Positions 51,830 to 61,320 are shown, counted from the first letter of the stretch. The stretch is DNA of 64,000 bases from Bergeyella porcorum (GCF_042427575.1 NZ_JBHMFD010000002.1:1-64000); one strand, 5' to 3'. Numbers and translations: made by a program. Notes: a model not told the origin generated them from the letters alone.

Positions 51830-53518
51830 ATGAACCAACTTTTCAGAAGAAAAAAATACAGCGACTCCGACCAAAGCACGCCTATGAATCGCGTTTTAGG
51901 CGTGTGGGACATCATCTTTTTTGGTCTAGCAGCCATCATAGGAGCAGGGAGTTTTAGCAGCTTGGGCGAAGCTATTTTCAGAGGTGGGCCTGGGGTGGTT
52001 TCCCTTTATGTAATTTGTGGTATAGCTTGTGGTTTCACCGCCTTGTCTTACGCCGAATTTGCCAGTAGAATCCCCAAAGCGGGCAGTGCCTATACCTATG
52101 CGTATGCCAGTTTTGGCGAACTGATGGCGTGGGTGATTGGCTGGGCTTTGATTATGGAATATTCCTTCGGGAATATCTATGTTGCCTTTTCGTGGAGTGA
52201 TTATTTCACCAGTTTTGTAGAGCGTTTGGGGGTTCACATCCCAGATTACCTCTCTACCAGCTATCCCGAAGCCAAAAAAGCCTTCGAAAGCGGTTCGGAA
52301 AACAAAGAATTGCTCAACGCTTGGCAAAGTGCTCCTACCTTTGCAGGGGTAAAATTCATTATGGATATTCCTGCATTGCTCATCAATGCGTTTATCACAT
52401 TTTTGGTGTATATCGGCATTAGAGAAAGTAAAAATTTCAACAATCTATTGGTGGTTTTAAAACTTGCCGTGATTGTATTGATATTATGTGTAGGAATTTC
52501 TTACATTAATATAGACAACTGGACGCCTACCAACAACGAAGGGGTAAAAAGCATTATGCCCAACGGATTTTCAGGAGTGATGGCGGCTGTTTCAGGAGTG
52601 TTTTTTGCTTATATCGGCTTTGATGCCTTGAGCGTATTGTCTGAAGAAACCAAAAATCCGCAAAAAAATCTCCCACGAGGGATGATAGCTTCTCTAATCC
52701 TCAGCACATTGCTCTATATGGCTCTCACGGTGATTCTTACCGGGATTGTAGATTACCGAAAGTTTGATGGCATTGGCGACCCTTTGGCTTTTATCTTTGC
52801 ACCAGAAAATGCCAACATTCCTTGGATGGAAATCGTGGTTTCTATCACCGCTATTATTGCCATTACTACCGTTTTGCTCGTATTTCAGATGGGACAACCC
52901 AGGATTTGGTATGCAATGAGCCGAGACGGACTTTTGCCCAAACAATTTACCCATATCCACCCGAAATTTAAAACACCTTCTTTTGCCACTATCGTTACGG
53001 GTATTGCCGTGGGGCTTCCTATTTTGTTTACAGACAAGTCTTTCATCTTAGACTTTACCAGCATCGGGACAATTTTCGCTTTTGTACTTGTAAACGGTGG
53101 TATCCTGATGATGCCGAGAAAAGAAAAACAAAAAGGAAGGTTTCACTTGCCTTATGTCAATGCAAAATACATCTTCCCGATAGTATTTCTCAGTATATTG
53201 GGGGCGTTTTACTATTGGCAACCCGAATTTTTCCACACCATTACCGACTGGAACGACCCCAACGAGGGCGAATTCAGGCTATCAGTGTGTATCTTTTTAG
53301 GGATTAATGTGGTTTTGATGGTATTGGCATTTACCAAAAACCTCAATCTCATTCCGCTACTAGGGCTTAGCACCTGCCTTTATCTCCTTACAGGAATGAC
53401 GCACAACAATTGGTTTTGGTTTGGATTGTGGTTTTTCATCGGACTGATTATCTACTTTATGTACGGAATGAAAAACAGCAAACTAGAACAAGCAATGAAT
53501 GGCGATTTAAATGCTTAA
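51830..53518 (+). CDS. APC-family amino acid permease
   Basis: 562 aa from the ATG at 51830 (the frame starts earlier with a TTG inside the -7 element). About 12-14 TM segments. The first APC helix has the conserved IGAGSFSSLGEAI, followed by GGPGVVSLYVICGIACGFTALSYAEF and AGSAYTYAYASFGELMAWVIGWALIMEY. Resembles cationic amino acid transporters, with an extra C-terminal hydrophobic region. Substrate not determined. Confidence 0.9.
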   Translation: MNQLFRRKKYSDSDQSTPMNRVLGVWDIIFFGLAAIIGAGSFSSLGEAIFRGGPGVVSLYVICGIACGFTALSYAEFASRIPKAGSAYTYAYASFGELMAWVIGWALIMEYSFGNIYVAFSWSDYFTSFVERLGVHIPDYLSTSYPEAKKAFESGSENKELLNAWQSAPTFAGVKFIMDIPALLINAFITFLVYIGIRESKNFNNLLVVLKLAVIVLILCVGISYINIDNWTPTNNEGVKSIMPNGFSGVMAAVSGVFFAYIGFDALSVLSEETKNPQKNLPRGMIASLILSTLLYMALTVILTGIVDYRKFDGIGDPLAFIFAPENANIPWMEIVVSITAIIAITTVLLVFQMGQPRIWYAMSRDGLLPKQFTHIHPKFKTPSFATIVTGIAVGLPILFTDKSFILDFTSIGTIFAFVLVNGGILMMPRKEKQKGRFHLPYVNAKYIFPIVFLSILGAFYYWQPEFFHTITDWNDPNEGEFRLSVCIFLGINVVLMVLAFTKNLNLIPLLGLSTCLYLLTGMTHNNWFWFGLWFFIGLIIYFMYGMKNSKLEQAMNGDLNA

Positions 53519-53540
53519 TATTATTCACTTTTATACATAA

Positions 53541-53573
53541 ACAACCCCTGAAAAGATGATTTTCAGGGGTTGT
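53541..53573. terminator. Bidirectional terminator between APC and SPFH genes
   Basis: Perfect 14-bp arms ACAACCCCTGAAAA (53541-53554) and TTTTCAGGGGTTGT (53560-53573) around a 5-base loop. Confidence 0.9.
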
Positions 53574-53596
53574 ATTTTAACAAGATGAAGTGTGGA

Positions 53597-54544
53597 TTAT
53601 TCCTCATCTATTTTCGGAAAATCATAATTGGATTTAGGTTGTTCTGTTTCTTTTTCCAAATGATCTATTTTTTGTGTAGCTGCCATAGAAACCACCAAAT
53701 CATTTAGCATTCCGCTGGCTGCCGTAGGCGAGTTGGGTAGTAAAACCAAATTGCTTCGGCTGTTAGACCCTACAGATTGTAGCGTATCATAGTGCTGTGT
53801 TACCACAATAAGTGCCGATGCTTCTGCAGCGTTGATGTTCACATCATTTAGCATTTCCACAGATTCTTTCAGTCCTTTTGCGATTTCTCTTCGCTGGTCT
53901 GCGATACCCTGCCCTTGTAGTTTTTTAGATTCAGCCTCTGCTTTTGCCACCGCTACAATACGGATTCTCTGAGCCTCAGACTCATATTCCGCAGCTGTTT
54001 TTTCTCTTTCCGCTGCGTTGATTCGGTTCATTGCGTGCTTCACCTGCTCATCTGGGTCTATATCCGTTACCAAAGCTTTAATGATGTCATAACCATAGCT
54101 TTGCATTGCCTCTTGCAGCTCTCCCTTCACTGCGATAGCAATATCATCTTTACGCACAAAGACATCGTCCAACCTCATCTTTGGCACCTCAGCTCTCACC
54201 ACATCAAAGACATAGGAAGTAATCTGCCCTTCGGGATATTCCAGTTTATAAAAAGCATCTGCCACCTGCTCTCTAATCACCTGATACTGTACGGATACCT
54301 TCATCTTTACGAAAACATTATCCAAAGTTTTGGTATCAATAATCACATCCAGCTGTTGTATTCTCAGGTTAATGCGTCTGGCAATCTGGTCTATTACAGG
54401 AATTTTGAGATGAAACCCCGCGTGACGCACCGATTGCAACTTACCAAAACGCTCTATAATGGCTGCCGTCTGCTGTTTTACAATGAAAAACGAAGCCAAC
54501 AAAATAAGTAATGCTACGAAAATAAGTACTCCAAAATAAGACAT
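53597..54544 (-). CDS. SPFH/band-7 membrane protein (paraslipin-like)
   Basis: 315 aa. One N-terminal TM segment (about 3-22), then a band-7 domain (QTAAIIERFGKLQSVRHAGFHLKIP, KMKVSVQYQVI, LRLDDVF-like KMRLDDVFVRKD) and a coiled-coil (INAAEREKTAAEYESEAQRIRIVAVAKAEAESKKLQGQG). Scaffolds membrane microdomains and may regulate a membrane protease. The usual NfeD partner is not adjacent. Confidence 0.9.
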   Translation of the reverse strand: MSYFGVLIFVALLILLASFFIVKQQTAAIIERFGKLQSVRHAGFHLKIPVIDQIARRINLRIQQLDVIIDTKTLDNVFVKMKVSVQYQVIREQVADAFYKLEYPEGQITSYVFDVVRAEVPKMRLDDVFVRKDDIAIAVKGELQEAMQSYGYDIIKALVTDIDPDEQVKHAMNRINAAEREKTAAEYESEAQRIRIVAVAKAEAESKKLQGQGIADQRREIAKGLKESVEMLNDVNINAAEASALIVVTQHYDTLQSVGSNSRSNLVLLPNSPTAASGMLNDLVVSMAATQKIDHLEKETEQPKSNYDFPKIDEE

Positions 54545-54671
54545 AATATTAAAAATTAAAAGGTTTATCGTTATTAATACATTCTATTAGTCGTGATTTG
54601 CCGATAAAGTTACAAAATAAATATCATTTTTTTTTAAGCAATAGGCGGTAAGCCATAGGCGATAAATACGA

Positions 54672-54935
54672 TAGATTTTAGCAATTCGTTCCGAAATATG
54701 AGCAGAAAGCACTTCCAGACCTGCCAAAAGCATCAAAATATGAGCTATTTGCTCCGAAATATGAGCAAAAAGCACCTCCAAACCTGCTAAAAGCATCAAA
54801 ATATGAGCTATTTGCTCCGAAATATGAGCAGAAAGCACTTCCAGACCTGCTAAAAGCATCAAAATATGAGCTATTTGCTCCGAAATATGAGCAAAAAGCA
54901 CCTCCAAACCTGCTAAAAGCATCAAAATATGAGCT
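54672..54935. repeat. 63-bp tandem array, about 4 copies in A-B order
   Basis: Unit AAAATATGAGCTATTTGCTC... ending CTAAAAGCATC. Two variants alternate: one with GCAGAAAGCACTTCCAGACC, the other with GCAAAAAGCACCTCCAAACC, so the true period may be 126 bp. The minus strand has a stop-free frame with 21-residue period (LLAGLEVL.AHISEQIAHI), but no start context. Confidence 0.9.
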
Positions 54936-54968
54936 CGGAGCTGATAATTATCAGCTTTGAGCTCATAT
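54927..54968. repeat. 42-bp palindrome at the end of the 63-bp array
   Basis: Outer arms ATATGAGCTC (54927-54936) and GAGCTCATAT (54959-54968); inner AGCTGATAATTATCAGCT (54939-54956) is itself a perfect palindrome. Could extrude as a cruciform. Confidence 0.8.
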
Positions 54969-55047
54969 CATAGATTAAACCCATAGTACGGCAGTTGAAA
55001 CAATGCTCCTTTTTTAGAAAGATAATCTTTTAACCTCTATCCTTTCA

Positions 55048-55268
55048 ATTTTCAATAGGGTCGGGTTTTAACCCGACTTTTAATATGGTTTCTCAAAAAG
55101 GCTTTAGCCAAATTAAAACCCAATGACGCATTAGACATCATTGGGTTTTATTATTCACTATACATCGCTCCTTCAAAGGGGACAAGAGGATGTTATGCGT
55201 ATCAGTTTCGGCTAAAGCCTTTTTTCATAAAACTGCATAGAATGGACTAAAGCTCAATCTTATTGAGA
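55048..55268. repeat. Composite palindromic element, copy A
   Basis: From left: TTCAATAGG end, perfect palindrome GTCGGGTTTTAACCCGAC (55060-55077), box GGCTTTAGCC (55100-55109), a 13-bp hairpin TAAAACCCAATGA/TCATTGGGTTTTA (55114-55150), box GGCTAAAGCC (55210-55219), GCATAGAATGG, and the right end with CTTATTGA. It corresponds, in opposite orientation, to copy B at 61351-61505, with an extra stretch of about 95 bases inside. Confidence 0.85.
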
Positions 55269-55324
55269 TGATAAATTTTTCAAACACCTTTCATTGATTT
55301 TAATTAATCCATTGGTGCTAATGC

Positions 55325-58189
55325 CTAAAACCCAAAAACATCTTCCAAAGAAAGCTCTTGAACCTCGCCTAATTTTGATAAGGATTTTATATCTAAATTT
55401 TCTCGATTCCCCAAAAGAGCAATGTTAAAATCAATCGGTTGGATGGTTTCATTGTAAAATTGGGAAAGCTTTGGCAAGTCTAGATGTTTGATTTCCTCGT
55501 ACATTCCTTGCCTTACATCGCCTTCCACGCCTATTCTCTTTAATTTTAAATGATTGAAAAAAATATTCGTTCTGGTAATTCTCCCCGACGCAATTTGCTT
55601 TAAAGCCGAGCGTTTGGCATTTTCAAACTGGGTAGGATATTGCGGTAGCTCTGCCATCAGCTCTGCCATAGTATCCACGGCTATTTTCAGTTTATCTGGC
55701 TGCGTACCAAGGTAGGTGGTAACATAGTCTGGCTCGCCCATCTCTGCCCCAGAGCGGTACACCACATACGCGGAATACGCCAAACTCTTGCTTTCTCTAA
55801 TCTCTTGAAAAACAACGGAAGATAGACCTGTCCCAAAGTATTCATTAAACACATTGATTTTCCCAAAATCGTAGTTTTTCACGGCTTCTCCCCTACCTAT
55901 TTTTACCATTTCCGTTTGCACCATATCATAATGTACAAAATAGACTTTTCCTTTGGTCTCGGGATGAGGATATTGCTTTCTTTCAGGAGTTTCCAAAGTG
56001 GCTTCGCTGATGAAATCACCAATGTATTCCTTAAAATGCTGCTCATCTTCACCATAGAAGAACAATTCGTAAGGATAATCAAAAAGGGAACTCATTTTAT
56101 CCGTAAGGTCTTGGCATTGTATATTTTGTAGCTCCGTTTCGGTAAGCACATCTCTCAATCTAGATGCCTTGCCAAACTTAGCGTACGCCTGCAAGGCTTG
56201 CATTATCTTGCCTTTGTCTCGCTTTGCTGCAGCACGACTTTCTAAGATGGTTTGTACAAATTCTTCGTAAATCTCTTGCTGAGGCACGGCATTTTTCATC
56301 CAATGGTGCAGCAAACGTATGCCTTCCTTCATATTTTCTTCCAACCCTGTAAGCGAAAGGGATAGCATATTCTTTTCCACGCTAAACTCTGGGGTGATGC
56401 TCAGTTTATAAAACTCCTGTTTCAGTTCCTCTGTGGAAAACTGAGGCGTTCCAAGATATTCCATCATAGAGATTGCCAAAGTAAGGGCTTTATCGTGGTC
56501 GGTTCCCAAAGGGAAAATATAATGCAGTTGGGCAATAGCATTGTATTTATTCTTCACAAAGCTAAGCGTCTTGCCTTTTATCTCTGTGGTTTTTATTTCC
56601 TTTTGATAATTGATAAACTGTGGTTCTATATCCTTTTTAGGTTGCTCCTCTGCAATGGCTTTCAAGAAATCAGATTGCTCTTCTCGGTTGATTTTCACTG
56701 GAGTTATCTCTGGGTTTTCCACACGGATAAGGTTATCATTCTCTCCTCTTTCCTTATACACCGCCACATAGTTTTCCTTGAAAAAATCATTAGCAAAAGC
56801 AATCACTTCCTCTTTAGTAATAGATTGGTAAATATCCATCTCTTCCAGCTCCTCTTTCCAAGTTTTTTTTCGGATATAGGTTTGATACAGATTGGTAGCC
56901 AAGCCATCCGCTGTTTCTAATCCTTTCAGTCTTTGCAATTTAAAATCATTGATAATGGCAGGGAGCAACCAATCTGGAAAATTCCCTTGCTTGATATTAT
57001 CTATCTCGGCAAGAAGTAACCCTATGCCATCATCCAAACTTTGCTCTTCTTTTGGGACAATCACTGCGGAAAAATAGCCATACTGATTGAGCCCCATAGA
57101 AAACGCCGCCGCATAAAGTGCCTTCTGAGCGTTGCAGATATTAAGGTCTATCAATCCCGCTTCGCCTTTATTGCTCAGGATATTGGCAACCACATCTGCC
57201 AAGATGTTTTCTCTGGTACCGTAGCTATCCGTACGCCAAGCGATTTGCACTCTGGGAATGGTAGGGCTCTTGACTACTCTTTTTTGGATTTGCGTTATAG
57301 GAGTTTCCTCTATGAGGTCTTTCTCTGGCAATGCCTTGTATTGAAAAGTTCCGAAATATTGGTCTATCAGCCGAATGGTTTCTTCAAAATCCAAATCGCC
57401 CACCAGAACCATTGCATAATTATTAGGCACATAGTAATCTGAAAAATACTGATGTATTGCCTTCATAGAAGGGTTTTTCAGATGTTCGGCTTTCCCCAAA
57501 GTTGTCTGCTGTCCATTGGGATGGGTAGGAAATAGCAGTTCCATCAAAGCGTACTGCACCAATCTACCATCATTATCTTGAGCTCTATTAAACTCCTCAT
57601 ACACACTCTCTAGCTCGGTATGAAACAATCTAAGTGCAATCTCTGAAAACCGTTCTCGTTCTATTTTCAGCCATTTTTCTAGTTCATTATTGGGGATATT
57701 ATTTTTATACACAGTTTCATCAAACCAAGTATGGGCATTGGTTCCTGTAGCTCCCAATGTAGAGATACATTTATCATACTCATTAGCGATAGCGTATTGA
57801 CTGGCTTCCAAAGATAGGGCATCAATTTCCTTATAAATGGCTTTCTTCTTTTCGGGGTCTTGTTCGGCTTTATGCTGTTCAAACAACTCTGAAATTTGGT
57901 CTAATAATACTTTTTCTTTTTGCCAATCTTTAGTCCCGATTTTAGATGTTCCTTTAAACATCATATGTTCCAGATAATGTGCTAGCCCTGTATTATCTTT
58001 GGGGTCGTTATTACTTCCCGTTCTTACAGGGATATAAGTCTGTATGCGTGGTGCATCAAAATTCTGAGCCAAAAACACCTTTAAGCCATTGTTCAGGGTG
58101 TAGATACGCACTTGGTTTTCATCGTTAGATATCGTAAGATACGGATAACCATTGTTATCCGTAGCGTGTATTTCTTGGTATGTATTCAT
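55325..58189 (-). CDS. M16-family zinc metallopeptidase, full length
   Basis: 954 aa with both halves of the clam-shell. Inverted zinc motif H71-Y-L-E74-H75 in NTGLAHYLEHMMF, with the distal Glu in ELESVYEEFNRAQD (about 190). The C-terminal half lacks the motif and has the usual Arg-Tyr region (FQEIRESKSLAYSAYVVYRSG). No signal peptide, so cytosolic by sequence. Likely degrades peptides or signal/transit-like peptides. A -7 element TACCTTTG is at 58227-58220. Confidence 0.9.
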   Translation of the reverse strand: MNTYQEIHATDNNGYPYLTISNDENQVRIYTLNNGLKVFLAQNFDAPRIQTYIPVRTGSNNDPKDNTGLAHYLEHMMFKGTSKIGTKDWQKEKVLLDQISELFEQHKAEQDPEKKKAIYKEIDALSLEASQYAIANEYDKCISTLGATGTNAHTWFDETVYKNNIPNNELEKWLKIERERFSEIALRLFHTELESVYEEFNRAQDNDGRLVQYALMELLFPTHPNGQQTTLGKAEHLKNPSMKAIHQYFSDYYVPNNYAMVLVGDLDFEETIRLIDQYFGTFQYKALPEKDLIEETPITQIQKRVVKSPTIPRVQIAWRTDSYGTRENILADVVANILSNKGEAGLIDLNICNAQKALYAAAFSMGLNQYGYFSAVIVPKEEQSLDDGIGLLLAEIDNIKQGNFPDWLLPAIINDFKLQRLKGLETADGLATNLYQTYIRKKTWKEELEEMDIYQSITKEEVIAFANDFFKENYVAVYKERGENDNLIRVENPEITPVKINREEQSDFLKAIAEEQPKKDIEPQFINYQKEIKTTEIKGKTLSFVKNKYNAIAQLHYIFPLGTDHDKALTLAISMMEYLGTPQFSTEELKQEFYKLSITPEFSVEKNMLSLSLTGLEENMKEGIRLLHHWMKNAVPQQEIYEEFVQTILESRAAAKRDKGKIMQALQAYAKFGKASRLRDVLTETELQNIQCQDLTDKMSSLFDYPYELFFYGEDEQHFKEYIGDFISEATLETPERKQYPHPETKGKVYFVHYDMVQTEMVKIGRGEAVKNYDFGKINVFNEYFGTGLSSVVFQEIRESKSLAYSAYVVYRSGAEMGEPDYVTTYLGTQPDKLKIAVDTMAELMAELPQYPTQFENAKRSALKQIASGRITRTNIFFNHLKLKRIGVEGDVRQGMYEEIKHLDLPKLSQFYNETIQPIDFNIALLGNRENLDIKSLSKLGEVQELSLEDVFGF

Positions 58190-58260
58190 CTATGGAAAGT
58201 CCTGATATTTTTAAGGCTGCAAAGGTAGAAAGTTTATTCTTAATTCTTATACAAAATAAA

Positions 58261-58292
58261 AAAACTCCAGAAATCATTCTCTGAAGTTTTTT
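58261..58292 (-). terminator. Terminator of the DUF417 gene
   Basis: AACTCCAGA (58263-58271) pairs with TCTGAAGTT (58280-58288), one G-U pair, then a T-run on the minus strand. Confidence 0.75.
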
Positions 58293-58313
58293 CATCATTT
58301 AATTTTACTGAAA

Positions 58314-58892
58314 CTAATAAGCGTTTCTCTTTTTCAAAATGCGTTTTGCGGCATCAGAAGCACAGACCAAACCACCTCCCATCATAATGATGTCTTTCAA
58401 AACCAAACGCCCCGCTCCTGAAAGGTAAGGAAAACCGTGATTAGGCCCACCCAAATCGGGAACCCAAGTCTCTGGCGTGGTGATAAGAAATGATAAGGTA
58501 ACAATGGACATCCCAAAAGTGAGAAGCCCACCCCAAAAACCAATCTGAGGGTTCCAAATACCCAGCAAAACCAAAATCCCAATGGTGCAAATCACCGCTC
58601 CTAGACCGTAAGAAAATGCGTAAGTCCCATTTTTCTTATGCCATTCTATATTCTCTGGAACTACTTCTCCCTCCTTGTTTTTGTGCAATTTATAGTTATC
58701 TGCATCAGAGGTTTTATAATTCAGAAAGAAACTCATAAAAGGAGAATTGGCAACGAACGGAATAATACCATCGGCTTCGTACTGAAAGGCTTTCAGCCCA
58801 CCAATCCACGCCATTACTACGAAGATTCCTATTCTAACAAAGTTAATAAACTGCCTTTGTGAATCTGCAAAAACTTTCAATAACATATACAT
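58314..58892 (-). CDS. DUF417/YkgB-family membrane protein
   Basis: 192 aa with four TM segments (about 18-35, 42-60, 92-112, 117-137 and a weaker last one). Conserved DUF417 features: FVRIGIFVVMAWIGGLKAFQYEADGIIPFVANSP and the C-terminal SGAGRLVLKDIIMMGGG. Related proteins (YkgB, RclC) sit in the inner membrane and respond to reactive chlorine in E. coli; this role is inferred. The Met at residue 3 could also be the start. Confidence 0.85.
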   Translation of the reverse strand: MYMLLKVFADSQRQFINFVRIGIFVVMAWIGGLKAFQYEADGIIPFVANSPFMSFFLNYKTSDADNYKLHKNKEGEVVPENIEWHKKNGTYAFSYGLGAVICTIGILVLLGIWNPQIGFWGGLLTFGMSIVTLSFLITTPETWVPDLGGPNHGFPYLSGAGRLVLKDIIMMGGGLVCASDAAKRILKKRNAY

Positions 58893-58926
58893 AAGATTAT
58901 TTTTTTACAAAACTAATAAAAAATCT

Positions 58927-60570
58927 CTAATACACTTCAAACAAGACGATGCCATATTCTGTATTGATTTTAGCCTTGCCATCTGCCACCTTCGTGGTTT
59001 TTCCGCTGTAAACATCCCTAAGGCGTGTGCCATTTTCAAAAATATTGGCTACGGCAATCTCCTTCTCTCCAAGGCCTAAATCTAAACCTACCAATACTTT
59101 ATCATTCTTATAAACCCTTGTAAACCAATAAGGCGTATCGCTGATTTTCTGATGAACACCCGCTCCTACTGCTGGATGCTTGGCACGGAATTGTCCCAAT
59201 TTCTGATAATGTCTCAATAATTTCTGAGTTTCAGGATTGGTTTTGATATCTTCCCAGTTCATATTACTGCGAAGATTAGCATCGCCGTAAGCTCCTGCTA
59301 CAGAAAGACTTCTTGCCGACTCATCACCGTAATAAATCTGAGAAATACCTGGGGCTAATAATATTTTGGTAGCACCATCATACGACTTTTTTCTACCGAT
59401 GTCAAACGGCTCGCCATCATCGTGGGAAGTGATGTAATTCATTACCGAAAAACCTTTTAAATCAGATTGAAGTAACGAGGAATATTTGCTGAAAATCTCT
59501 TCATAAGATCGATTAGCATCGCCTTTGAAATCAAAATTAATCAACGAGTTGAATCCATTTTGATAGTAATTAACCTTTTTATCTCCAAAATCATACAATT
59601 GTTTCTGAGAAATACCATAGCCATAGACCTCTCCCACAGTGAAAAATGCCTGAGCATCTAGCACCTTGGTAGGATTGTTTTGTTTAAACTCATCAAAAGC
59701 GGCTTGACAAATCTTCTGAAACTCTCGCCATACATCTTCATTGGTATGCTTCACAGTATCTACGCGATAGCCATCAATTCCAAATTCTTTGATGTAATCT
59801 GCCAGCCATTTCATAATATAGTATTTAGCTGCTCTGGGATAGCCTGTTTTGGCGAAAAAAGCATCTAAAGATTTCATTTCTGCCTCGTATCGTCCTTCTT
59901 TTTTCCATTTTTCTACCAACTGAGGCGGGAGTTCTACGGGCGTATTATCTTCTGTGAGAATATCAGGCAGGTTGGCTACCAGTGTACAAGCCGTGGTGGT
60001 CTGGTAATTCTGATAAGTGCATTGTGGCGATGTACGCACCCAATCTGCTGGGAACACTGCATCGGTAGCCGTTACAGGCCCTGTGTGATTTACCACTGCA
60101 TCTAGCACTATACGAATTCCCTTCTTGTGGGCTTTTTCCACCAATTCTTTCAGGTCTGCCTTGGTGCCGAAGTTAGGGTCAAGCTGTGTCCAATCCTTTG
60201 TCCAATAGCCGTGGAAGCCATAGGTTTTCCCCGTACCCTCATCGGTAGCCCCGTGGATTTGCTCTACAATAGGCGTCATCCAAATGGCATTAATACCCAA
60301 ATCTGTAAAATAGCCATCATCTATTTTCTGAATGATGCCACGCAAATCTCCTCCTTCAAAACCTCGCAAGACGCTGGCTTTTTGGGTTCTATTGAAATTG
60401 ACATCATTATTAGGATTTCCGTTTTTGAAACGGTCTGGAAGCAAGAAATACAAATTGGCACCTTCCCATACAAATGGCTGAGGGGTTTTCTCTACCTGTG
60501 CTACTGAAGCAACCGATGTACAAGAAGCCAGCGTTGCAAAAATAGCGATGGGCAATATTATTTTTTTCAT
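58927..60570 (-). CDS. Alpha-amylase family (GH13) lipoprotein
   Basis: 547 aa from the ATG at 60570, where MKKIILPIAIFATLASC is a lipoprotein signal (Cys17); 13 earlier codons are excluded on that basis. GH13 regions: DAVVNHTG (I), GYRVDTVKH with the nucleophile Asp (II), VGEVYG with the acid/base Glu (III), and TSHDDGEPF (IV). A C-terminal all-beta domain follows. Cleaves alpha-glucans at the cell surface or periplasm. No SusC/SusD pair is adjacent. A -7 element TAACTTTG is at 60605-60598. Confidence 0.93.
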   Translation of the reverse strand: MKKIILPIAIFATLASCTSVASVAQVEKTPQPFVWEGANLYFLLPDRFKNGNPNNDVNFNRTQKASVLRGFEGGDLRGIIQKIDDGYFTDLGINAIWMTPIVEQIHGATDEGTGKTYGFHGYWTKDWTQLDPNFGTKADLKELVEKAHKKGIRIVLDAVVNHTGPVTATDAVFPADWVRTSPQCTYQNYQTTTACTLVANLPDILTEDNTPVELPPQLVEKWKKEGRYEAEMKSLDAFFAKTGYPRAAKYYIMKWLADYIKEFGIDGYRVDTVKHTNEDVWREFQKICQAAFDEFKQNNPTKVLDAQAFFTVGEVYGYGISQKQLYDFGDKKVNYYQNGFNSLINFDFKGDANRSYEEIFSKYSSLLQSDLKGFSVMNYITSHDDGEPFDIGRKKSYDGATKILLAPGISQIYYGDESARSLSVAGAYGDANLRSNMNWEDIKTNPETQKLLRHYQKLGQFRAKHPAVGAGVHQKISDTPYWFTRVYKNDKVLVGLDLGLGEKEIAVANIFENGTRLRDVYSGKTTKVADGKAKINTEYGIVLFEVY

Positions 60571-60667
60571 AAAACTAATTTTCAATATTAATAGAAGCAA
60601 AGTTATCAATTTTAATAAGACCTACCTCAATAATCCTTTGATTACACGCTGATAGTTATCAGTTAAT

Positions 60668-60880
60668 TTAGAGGTTAGAGATTAGAAAATTAGAGATTAG
60701 AAAGTTAGAGATTAGAGGTTATAAGATTAATGGTTTATTGTTAATGGTTTGTTTCAGAACTCAACACTTAAAACTCAGCACTCAAAACTTTTTGAGTTGA
60801 TCTTTGTTCTTTTTTCTTTTCTCTTTCTTCAAAAAACTCAACATTAAGCACTCAAAACTTAAAATTAGTTGATGGTAGTT
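60668..60880. repeat. Heptamer tracts and inverted copy of the dispersed hairpin repeat
   Basis: 60668-60720 holds TTAGAGG and TTAGAGA words. 60755-60875 is the reverse complement of the repeat at 51598-51745, with CTTTTTGAGTTGA and TTCAAAAAACTCAA as complementary arms. Confidence 0.7.
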
Positions 60881-60885
60881 CCTCC

Positions 60886-61320
60886 TTCGGGGATATATTT
60901 CAAACTGATAGATTAGAACCTTCACCCGAGGGGAAAACACCTTAAACTGACAGATTAGAACTTTCACCCGAGGGGAAAACACCTTAAACTGACAGATTAG
61001 AACTTTCACCCGAGGGGAAAACATCTTAAACCGATAGATTAGAACCTTCACCCGAGAGGAAAACATCTTAAACCGATAGATTAGAACCTTCACCCGAGGG
61101 GAAAACATCTTAAACCGATAGATTAGAACCTTCACCCGAGGGGAAAACATCTTAAACCGATAGATTAGAACCTTCACCCGAGGGGAAAACATCTTAAACC
61201 GATAGATTAGAACTTTCACCCGAGGGGAAAACATCTTAAACCGATAGATTAGAACCTTTACCCGAGGGGAAAACATCTTAAACTGGTAGATTAGAACCTC
61301 CGCACACCTTGGGATATTTC
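60886..61320. repeat. 42-bp tandem array, 9 copies
   Basis: Unit containing CTTAAACCGATAGATTAGAA then CCTTCACCCGAGGGGAAAACAT. The word CCCGAG recurs every 42 bases from 60925 to about 61261. Early copies have ACTGACAG; most later ones CCGATAG. A stop-free minus-strand frame has a 14-residue period (MFSPRVKVLIYRFK). Not CRISPR: no spacers. Confidence 0.92.

Larger units (their letters stand above)
54545..55324. other. 780-base intergenic repeat region
   Basis: Holds, in order: an AT-rich start, the 63-bp array (54672-54935), a large palindrome (54927-54968), the word CAGTTGAAACAATGCT (54992-55007), and the composite palindromic element (55048-55268). No gene. Confidence 0.7.

Noticed and set aside
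54587..54925. Stop-free minus-strand frame with 21-residue repeats over the 63-bp array
   Set aside because: Same artefact of repeat length; the non-repeat part has no coding character.
60782..61276. 164-codon minus-strand frame MFSPRVKVLIYRFK repeated
   Set aside because: Repeat artefact; continues into the Lys-rich translation of the heptamer region, with no recognisable protein.
20351..61320. Tandem arrays considered as CRISPR
   Set aside because: Units are contiguous and near-identical with no unique spacers, and no cas genes occur in the window.
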